Position numbers and translations under genes: made by a program. Below the pieces are notes generated by a model that did not search any database, had not been told where the DNA came from, and saw nothing but the letters and a program-made list of their open reading frames with translations. Of a stretch of DNA of 18,282 nucleotides, positions 7,261 through 13,812 are shown piece after piece; position 1 is the stretch's first letter, and each line of letters starts with the position of its first letter. Source of the DNA: Bacteroidaceae bacterium (GTDB lineage: Bacteria > Bacteroidota > Bacteroidia > Bacteroidales > Bacteroidaceae); assembly GCA_021443405.1 (NCBI GenBank), contig JABUUA010000012.1:24566-42847 (forward strand), given 5' to 3'.

Positions 7261-8823
7261 ATGAAAAAGCTTATTTATACCTTCTTTTATGCGCTGGTCG
7301 CCGTGGTGGGCATGACCGCGTGTAGCGACGATGACCCCGCGAACCCCGGTGGCGGTGGCGACGACGCTGAAGAGCAAATCCTGACGCTCGACCTCAAGAA
7401 CAACCTTGCCACCACTTACGACGTTGCCTTTGCGGCCAACGCCAACTGGAAGGTAACCTCCGATCAGGACTGGGCTGTGCCCGCAGTGCCCCGCGGAACG
7501 GCAGGCGCTGACAAGAAGTTGACCGTGATTATAGCGCAGAACAACACCGAGGCGACCCGCACCGCTGTGCTCAAGTGCAGTGAAATCCTGTCGGGTAACA
7601 CCCTGTGGACGCTCACCATCACCCAGCCACCTTACACCTATTCCCCCGACGACGATGCTCCTGAGGCCATGAAACTCAACGCTCGCGAAACGCTGGCAGC
7701 GATGAAGGCCGGCTGGAATCTGGGAAATACCTTCGAGGCCATTCCCTGGGACTGGGCGCAAGGCAAGACTTACACCCTGAAAGAATACGAAACGGCATGG
7801 CAGACGACCGAGACGTCGCAGGCCATCATCGACGCCGTGGCCGCACAAGGCTTCAACGCCGTGCGCATCCCCGTCCGCTGGTACATCCATGCCGACCCCG
7901 ACATGCAGCATATCGACAAGGCCTTCCTTGCCCGTATCAAGCAGGTGGTGGACTACTGCTACAAACACGACATGTATGTGCTCATCAACTCACACCACGA
8001 TACGTGGTACGACCGTTACGACGGAACCATCTCGCAAGACGTGATTATGCAGCGCGTGACGACGATGTGGACGCAGATTGCCGAGTACTTCCGCGACTAC
8101 GACGAACACTTGCTGTTCGGTGGTTTCAACGAGGTCATCACGCTGGACGCCGCCGGCAAGGAAGACTGGAACACCTATAATACGAGTAACCGTGCCTACA
8201 TGACACAGCTCACGCAGACCTTCGTCAACGCGGTTCGTGCCACGGGCGGCAACAACGAGTGGCGCGTGCTGTTCGTTCAGCCTTGGGCCGCTTCGCCCGA
8301 CTTCGCACTGAGCAGTCAGCTGCCTTACCTGCGTCCCGACGACGTGCACGAAGGTCGTCTGTGCCTCGAGTTCCACTACTATCAGCCCTACAACTACTGC
8401 ATGCAGTCGTCAGGCGACAAGGAAGCATGGGGCAACAAGTACTTCTGGGGCCAGCCTTATGCCGCAGAGAAGTATTGCGCCACGGACGACGAGAGCAAGA
8501 TGACCGAGCTCTTCGACCATCTGCAAGAGACCTTCATCCGTCAGGGACTGCCCGTGGTGATGGCCGAGTGCGGCGCCGTTCATCACGTGGAGACGGACGA
8601 CAACAAGTCGTTCGGCATCGACTGGACCAAGGCCGAGGAGTCGCGTTGCTACTATCACAAGACCCTCTTCCACGAGGCAGCCTTGCGTGGCATCCCCGCT
8701 TTCCTGTGGGACAACAACGCCTGGGGCGGTGATGGCGAGAACTTCGGCTACATCGACCGTGCCAACTGCAAGCCCTATACGCAGGGCGTGCTGGACGCCG
8801 TGATGGAAGGCACCAAGAAATAA
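7261..8823 (+). CDS. GH5 endo-beta-glucanase / endo-xyloglucanase lipoprotein with BACON domain (GH5_4-like)
   Basis: This 520-residue endo-acting enzyme probably cuts the beta-1,4-glucan backbone at the cell surface. Lipobox MTAC gives Cys21, followed by SDDD, suggesting surface display. Residues about 36-122 match a BACON domain (ANWKVTSDQDW ... TLTITQ), which in this group spaces the enzyme from the membrane. The catalytic domain runs from about 127 to the end: GWNLGNTFE at 151-159, NSHHDTW at 243-249, the acid/base Glu291 in GGFNEV and the nucleophile Glu436 in VVMAECG. The GxNLGNTxE and HHDTW pattern fits subfamily 4, which includes xyloglucanases and broad beta-glucanases. Both catalytic glutamates are present. 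The exact substrate is inferred from the GH31 and glycan-binding neighbours. It is flanked by hairpins on both sides, so its expression may be set separately from the sus-type block. Confidence 0.93.
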   Translation: MKKLIYTFFYALVAVVGMTACSDDDPANPGGGGDDAEEQILTLDLKNNLATTYDVAFAANANWKVTSDQDWAVPAVPRGTAGADKKLTVIIAQNNTEATRTAVLKCSEILSGNTLWTLTITQPPYTYSPDDDAPEAMKLNARETLAAMKAGWNLGNTFEAIPWDWAQGKTYTLKEYETAWQTTETSQAIIDAVAAQGFNAVRIPVRWYIHADPDMQHIDKAFLARIKQVVDYCYKHDMYVLINSHHDTWYDRYDGTISQDVIMQRVTTMWTQIAEYFRDYDEHLLFGGFNEVITLDAAGKEDWNTYNTSNRAYMTQLTQTFVNAVRATGGNNEWRVLFVQPWAASPDFALSSQLPYLRPDDVHEGRLCLEFHYYQPYNYCMQSSGDKEAWGNKYFWGQPYAAEKYCATDDESKMTELFDHLQETFIRQGLPVVMAECGAVHHVETDDNKSFGIDWTKAEESRCYYHKTLFHEAALRGIPAFLWDNNAWGGDGENFGYIDRANCKPYTQGVLDAVMEGTKK

Positions 8824-8835
8824 TTCACTTTTTCA

Positions 8836-8881
8836 GGGGTGGCGAAGGCCCTGTCATCGTGGTCCTTCGCCGCCCTTTCTT
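8836..8881 (+). terminator. Intrinsic-terminator-like hairpin between GH5 and the symporter
   Basis: Arms 8836-8848 and 8864-8876 form a 13 bp stem with two G:U pairs around a 15-base loop, followed by TTTCTT. It begins 13 bases after the GH5 stop and its T-run ends only 13 bases before the symporter ATG. This is the best-formed terminator in the window, but the downstream gene has no space for its own promoter after it, so readthrough or RNA processing must occur if that gene is expressed. Confidence 0.75.
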
Positions 8882-8893
8882 AATTGATTCACC

Positions 8894-10234
8894 ATGGCAA
8901 CCCTGAAAGAGAAAATCGGTTACGCCCTTGGCGACGCTGCGGCAGGCGGCATCACGTGGAAACTGATGTCCATCGCCTTCCCCTTTTTCTTCACCAATGT
9001 GTTCGGTCTTTCGTTGGCCGACGCTGCTGTTCTCATGCTGGTGGCCCGTCTGTTCGACGTGGTCACCGACCCGATTATGGGCAGTCTGGCCGACCGCACC
9101 CAGAGCCGTTGGGGCACTTATCGCCCTTGGCTCATCTTCGGTTCGGGCATTCTGGGCTTGGTCTTCGCCCTGTTGCTCTACACACCCGACCTCGGGCCTA
9201 CGGGTCGGCGCATCTATGCCTACACGCTCTACCTGCTCATGATGGCCGTTTACACGGCTGTCAATGTTCCTTACGGCTCGCTCCTAGGCGTGATGACCGA
9301 GGACGACGATGAGAAAAACCAATTCTCGTCGTATCGCATGGTGGGCGCCTATGCCATGGGCTTCGTCACCTTGCTGTCGTTCCCCTACCTCAAGCAGTGG
9401 ATAGGCGGCAGCGAACAACACCAGTATGCCGTGATAGGCGCCTCGATGGGACTGCTCGCCGCCCTCATGACCTTGGCGTGCGGTCTGCTCACTCGTGAGC
9501 GTCTGAAGCCGGTGAGAGCTGAGAAATTCTCGTTCCGTCAGTTCGTCGATTTGTTCCGCAACCAGCCTTGGATATATCTCACGCTTATGGGCATCTGCAC
9601 CAACTTCTACAATGGTTTCCGCTACGCCGTGGTCGCCTACTTGTTCACATACTGCCTCGGCGGCGACGTCACGCTCCTGAGCATCATCATCAACTATACG
9701 TCATTCATGGCGTTCGGCGAGGTAACGTGCATGATTTTCGGTGGTCTCTCGCCATGGTTTACGCGCTGCGTCGGTTCCAAGCGCATGGCCTTCGCCTACG
9801 CCTCCCTACTCTGTTGCGTTGCGTCGGTGGCCTTCTTCTTCATTCCCATGGAACGCTCGTGGATGTGGCTCATGCTTGCCAACGTGGTGGTGTCCAGCAT
9901 CGGCATCGGTTTCTACTCGCCGTTGCTATGGTCGATGTACGCCGACGTGGCCGACTATGCCACGCAACAGAACGGCACGTCGTGCACAGGCCTCATCTTT
10001 TCTTCGGGCACCATGTCGCAGAAACTGGGCGGCGCCGTCTCGGGCTCGCTCATCGCCATGCTGCTCGGACTGGCCGGTGCGCGCATGATTACGGAGAACG
10101 GCGGCAGCACCATCGACCCCGCCTCCATCACCGACTCGGTACGCACCATGGTTTGGGCGTTGTTCTCGCTCTTCCCTGCCATCATAGCGTTGATCATGGG
10201 CGTGCTGGCCTACTTCTTCCCCATTAAGAAATAA
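8894..10234 (+). CDS. GPH-family (MelB-like) sugar/cation symporter
   Basis: This 446-residue inner-membrane protein is rich in hydrophobic helices and fits the 12-helix glycoside-pentoside-hexuronide:cation symporter family. The N-terminal KEKIGYALGDAAAGG and the RLFDVVTDPIMGSLADRT loop are diagnostic. Asp55 and Asp59 in this loop align with the cation-binding aspartates of MelB; the place of MelB Asp124 appears to hold Asn124 (in VNVPYGSL), so cation coupling may differ. It is followed by a cytoplasmic GH94 phosphorylase, so the likely cargo is cellobiose or a short cello-oligosaccharide coming from the periplasm. The ATG at 8894 begins the usual N-terminal motif. It probably leads an operon with GH94, the AraC regulator and GH31. 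The family is clear; the substrate is inferred from context. Confidence 0.93.
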   Translation: MATLKEKIGYALGDAAAGGITWKLMSIAFPFFFTNVFGLSLADAAVLMLVARLFDVVTDPIMGSLADRTQSRWGTYRPWLIFGSGILGLVFALLLYTPDLGPTGRRIYAYTLYLLMMAVYTAVNVPYGSLLGVMTEDDDEKNQFSSYRMVGAYAMGFVTLLSFPYLKQWIGGSEQHQYAVIGASMGLLAALMTLACGLLTRERLKPVRAEKFSFRQFVDLFRNQPWIYLTLMGICTNFYNGFRYAVVAYLFTYCLGGDVTLLSIIINYTSFMAFGEVTCMIFGGLSPWFTRCVGSKRMAFAYASLLCCVASVAFFFIPMERSWMWLMLANVVVSSIGIGFYSPLLWSMYADVADYATQQNGTSCTGLIFSSGTMSQKLGGAVSGSLIAMLLGLAGARMITENGGSTIDPASITDSVRTMVWALFSLFPAIIALIMGVLAYFFPIKK

Positions 10235-10329
10235 GGCCGCACTGCCACCTCGCCGTCCCGCTGTCACCCGCAGACGTCGGTCGCGGCGACCCGAACCCTC
10301 AACATAAGATTCTAAGAAACTATCCCTAC

Positions 10330-12804
10330 ATGCAAACCTACGGACATTTTGACGACGCCGCTCGCGAATATGTAATCACCAACCCACGGACCCCTTGGCC
10401 CTGGATAAACTACCTTGGCAACGAGGACTTCTTCTCGCTCATCTCCAATACAGCCGGCGGCTATTCGTTCTACAAAGACGCCAAGTTCCGCCGTCTCACC
10501 CGCTATCGTTACAACGGTGTCCCCATGGACAACGGCGGGCGCTACTTCTACCTGCGCGAAGGCGACACGGTGTGGTCGCCCGGTTGGAAGCCCTGCAAGA
10601 CGCCCCTCGACCACTACGAGTGTCGGCACGGCATGGGTTACACCCGCATCACAGGCGCGAAAAACGGACTGCGTGCCTCGGTGCTTTTCTTTGTACCCCT
10701 GCACACGTGGGCCGAAGTGCAACACATGACGCTGACCAACGAAACCGAAACAGTCAAGCGCGTGCAGTTGTTCTCGTTCGCCGAGTGGTGTCTGTGGAAT
10801 GCCGCCACCGACATGGAGAACTTCCAGCGAAACTTCTCCACCGGTGAGGTGGAAATCGACGGAAGCACCCTCTACCACAAGACGGAATACAAGGAACGTC
10901 GCAACCACTACGCCTTCTACACGGTGAACGCTCCCATACAAGGTTTCGACACCGACCGCGAGACGTTCATGGGTCTCTACAACGAAATGTCCGAGCCCGA
11001 GACCGTGATGGAGGGCGCGCCACGCAACTCCGTGGCCCACGGCTGGAGCCCCATCGCCTCGCACTATCTGGAGGTGACCCTACAGCCCGGCGAAAAGCGC
11101 GACCTCGTGTTCCTGCTCGGCTACGTTGAGATGCCGCAGGACGATAAGTTCGCCACCGAGGCCACTCCCGGTCTGATTTGCTCCACCCCGGCTTCACCCG
11201 TCATCAACAAAGTGGCCGCACACGCGCTGATGTCCCGATTCGACACGGTGCCCAAGGTGACGGCCGCCTTCGACGAACTTTGTGCCTACTGGGAAAGTCT
11301 GCTCGGCAACTACACCGTCAAGACGCCCGAGGAGCGGCTTGACCGCATGGTGAACATCTGGAACCAATACCAGTGCATGGTGACCTTCTGTATGTCGCGC
11401 TCCGCCTCGTTCTTCGAGTCGGGCATCGGGCGAGGCATGGGCTTCCGCGACTCAAACCAGGATCTCGTGGGTTTCGTCCATCAGATACCCGAGCGAGCAC
11501 GCCAGCGCATCCTCGACATCGCCGCCACACAGTTCCCCGACGGCGGGTGCTACCACCAGTATCAGCCGCTCACAAAGCGCGGTAACAACGACATCGGCGG
11601 CGGATTCAACGACGACCCCTGCTGGCTCATCTTCGGCACAGTGGCCTACATCAAGGAGACGGGCGACTTCACGATTCTCAAGGAAGACGTGCCGTTCGAC
11701 AACGTACCCGGTAGCGAAGTGTCGCTCTTCGACCACTTGCGCGTGTCGTTCGACCACGTGGTCCGCAACCTCGGTCCGCACCAGTTGCCCCTCATCGGAC
11801 GGGCCGACTGGAACGATTGCCTCAACCTCAACTGCTTCTCGTGGGACCCCGACGAGTCGTTCCAGACCACGGAAAACAACAACGCCGGCTCGAAGGCAGA
11901 GTCGCTCATGATAGCCGGTCTCTTTGTGGTGACCGGCCGCGACTACGCCGAACTCTGCCGCCACATGGGCCGAGACGACGAAGCCCAGCGCGCCGAGGCC
12001 TTGGTGGCCGACATGGTAGAGGCGGTGAAGGCGCACGGATGGGACGGCGAATGGTTCCTGCGCGCCTACGACTACTACGGTCACAAGATAGGCAGCCACG
12101 AATGCACAGAAGGTAAAATCTTCATCGAGTCGCAGGGATGGTGCACGATGGCCGGCATCGGCCTTGAGGAGGGACTGGTGAGAAAAAGTCTCGACAGCGT
12201 GAAGAAATACCTCGATTGCCCGCACGGCATCGTGCTCAACTACCCTGCCTTCTCGAAGTATTACGTGGAGATGGGCGAGATTTCCTCCTACCCCGCCGGC
12301 TATAAAGAGAACGCCGGCATCTTCTGCCACAACAATCCGTGGGTCATCATCGGCGAGACGGTGCTCGGCAGAGGCGACGAGGCATGGGAGTACTACCGCA
12401 AGATATGCCCCTCGTACACCGAGGAACACAGCGCTCTGCACAAAGTGGAGCCTTACGTCAACTGCCAGATGGTGGCCGGTCGCGACGCCGCCCGCCCCGG
12501 CGAGGGCAAGAACTCGTGGCTCACGGGCACGGCGGCATGGATGTGGTACACCGTGTCGCAGCACATTCTGGGCGTGATGCCCGCCTACAACGGACTGCTC
12601 ATTCGCCCCTGCATCCCCTCGTCGTGGGACGAATACAGCGTGCAGCGCCGCTACCGTGGCGCCACCTTCCACATCCACGTCACCAACCCCCACCACGTGT
12701 GCGGCGGCGTGCAGTCGCTACGGATGGACGGTCGTCTCATCACGGGCGACGTGCTGCCCGTGACGCCCGGCCACCACGAAGTGGAAGTGGTGCTGGGCAA
12801 ATAG
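10330..12804 (+). CDS. GH94 cellobiose phosphorylase
   Basis: This 824-residue enzyme splits cellobiose with phosphate to alpha-glucose-1-phosphate and glucose, saving one ATP per disaccharide. It has no signal peptide, so it acts in the cytoplasm. It follows the family closely from start to end: YGHFDDAAREYVIT at the N-terminus, DHYECRHGMGYTRITG, the GIGRGMGFRDSNQDL and KRGNNDIGGGFNDDP segments, GRADWNDCLNLN at residues 490-501 carrying the family's general-acid aspartate, PAGYKENAGIFCHNNPW, and KNSWLTGTAAW. The length matches cellobiose phosphorylase (about 810-825 residues) rather than the longer cellodextrin phosphorylases. The ATG at 10330 gives the standard N-terminus. A 95 bp GC-rich gap separates it from the symporter gene; no promoter is evident there. 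Confidence 0.95.
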   Translation: MQTYGHFDDAAREYVITNPRTPWPWINYLGNEDFFSLISNTAGGYSFYKDAKFRRLTRYRYNGVPMDNGGRYFYLREGDTVWSPGWKPCKTPLDHYECRHGMGYTRITGAKNGLRASVLFFVPLHTWAEVQHMTLTNETETVKRVQLFSFAEWCLWNAATDMENFQRNFSTGEVEIDGSTLYHKTEYKERRNHYAFYTVNAPIQGFDTDRETFMGLYNEMSEPETVMEGAPRNSVAHGWSPIASHYLEVTLQPGEKRDLVFLLGYVEMPQDDKFATEATPGLICSTPASPVINKVAAHALMSRFDTVPKVTAAFDELCAYWESLLGNYTVKTPEERLDRMVNIWNQYQCMVTFCMSRSASFFESGIGRGMGFRDSNQDLVGFVHQIPERARQRILDIAATQFPDGGCYHQYQPLTKRGNNDIGGGFNDDPCWLIFGTVAYIKETGDFTILKEDVPFDNVPGSEVSLFDHLRVSFDHVVRNLGPHQLPLIGRADWNDCLNLNCFSWDPDESFQTTENNNAGSKAESLMIAGLFVVTGRDYAELCRHMGRDDEAQRAEALVADMVEAVKAHGWDGEWFLRAYDYYGHKIGSHECTEGKIFIESQGWCTMAGIGLEEGLVRKSLDSVKKYLDCPHGIVLNYPAFSKYYVEMGEISSYPAGYKENAGIFCHNNPWVIIGETVLGRGDEAWEYYRKICPSYTEEHSALHKVEPYVNCQMVAGRDAARPGEGKNSWLTGTAAWMWYTVSQHILGVMPAYNGLLIRPCIPSSWDEYSVQRRYRGATFHIHVTNPHHVCGGVQSLRMDGRLITGDVLPVTPGHHEVEVVLGK

Positions 12805-12885
12805 TCCATCCGCCTGCTAATTTTCAAACCCATTCACCAGCATACCGACCACCCATCAATAACCTAACCCTCAAAAAGAGACCCT

Positions 12886-13794
12886 ATGCCCCGTCCTAAA
12901 GTCCTGCACGAGATATCGCCCATGACGGACTCGCGCGTCCTGTTCATCGCCGAGCGGCAAAACAAGAAGTTCGACTACCCCATGCACACGCAGGAGGTGT
13001 GTGAACTGAATTTCTTAGAGAACGCTGCCGGTGCCCTGCGCCGCGTGGGCGACCACGAGGAAGTCATCGGCGACCTGGAACTGGTGCTGATTGCCAACCC
13101 CATGCTGGAGCACATCTGGGAACAGCACCACTACACGGGCACCGACGCCCGCGAAATCACCGTGATGTTCGACTTCCACACCGAGGAAGACCGGCTTTTC
13201 AATGCCCGTTCGTTCCGCCCCATCCGACGTTTGATGCAGGAGGCGCGCCGCGGACTGCTCTTTCCGCCCGAAACCGTGCGCCGTGTGCGCCCCATGCTCG
13301 ACCAGCTCGTCTGCCTCAAGGACGGCTTCTATGCCGTGCAGCAGACGCTCACCATCCTCTACGAACTGGCGCTCTGCGACGAAGCCCGACAGTTGTCGTC
13401 GCCCGGAGTTGTGCGCGACAGCATGAACGAGGACGCCCGCAAGATAAACGACATACGCGAGTTTCTGCACGCCCACTACAAGCAGGAAATCAAGTTGGAA
13501 ACCGTGGCCCGACGCGCCAACATGAGCATCAGTGCGTTCACGCGCTTCTTCAAGCTCCACACCGGCAAGACGTTCTCCGTCTATGTCATCGAGCTGCGTC
13601 TCAAGGACGCGCTGCGTCGACTCAACGAGACCAACGAGTCCATCGCCCAGATATGCCTGAACTGCGGCTTCAACAATCTCTCGCACTTCAACCGCCAGTT
13701 CCGCAAGTTCAACGGTTGTTCACCCAAGGAGTGGCGCACACGCTACTGCGCCCAGCAGAATCTCTACCGAGGCGTCCCCATCAAGAAGTTCTGA
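12886..13794 (+). CDS. AraC-family transcriptional regulator
   Basis: This 302-residue protein has a C-terminal AraC/XylS DNA-binding domain with two helix-turn-helix units at about residues 186-285: KLETVARRANMSISAFTRFFK is the first, and SIAQICLNCGFNNLSHFNRQFRKFNG with the SPKEWR ending is the second. The N-terminal part (about 1-160) has no motif I can assign with certainty; a cupin-like ligand-sensing domain would be usual and the LIANPMLEHIWEQ stretch fits this loosely. There is no signal peptide or membrane helix, so it is a cytosolic one-component sensor. It lies 81 bp after GH94 and 18 bp before GH31, so it is likely in their operon and may control the locus in response to a cytoplasmic sugar. 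A second possible start is Met13. Confidence 0.9.
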   Translation: MPRPKVLHEISPMTDSRVLFIAERQNKKFDYPMHTQEVCELNFLENAAGALRRVGDHEEVIGDLELVLIANPMLEHIWEQHHYTGTDAREITVMFDFHTEEDRLFNARSFRPIRRLMQEARRGLLFPPETVRRVRPMLDQLVCLKDGFYAVQQTLTILYELALCDEARQLSSPGVVRDSMNEDARKINDIREFLHAHYKQEIKLETVARRANMSISAFTRFFKLHTGKTFSVYVIELRLKDALRRLNETNESIAQICLNCGFNNLSHFNRQFRKFNGCSPKEWRTRYCAQQNLYRGVPIKKF

Positions 13795-13812
13795 TTCATT
13801 CACGTTTTCCCC

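Noticed and set aside
10279..10291. GGTCG-CGG-CGACC hairpin between the symporter and GH94
   Set aside because: Five-base stem with a three-base loop in GC-rich sequence and no T-run; too common by chance to call a terminator.
11452..12696. Long minus-strand open frame opposite GH94
   Set aside because: It lies fully opposite a well-matched GH94 gene, its protein has no recognisable motif, and it is explained by the GC-rich codon pattern of the other strand.
12805..12885. Gap between GH94 and AraC as a promoter region
   Set aside because: No TAnnTTTG box with a suitably spaced TTG was found; it looks like an ordinary intra-operon gap.
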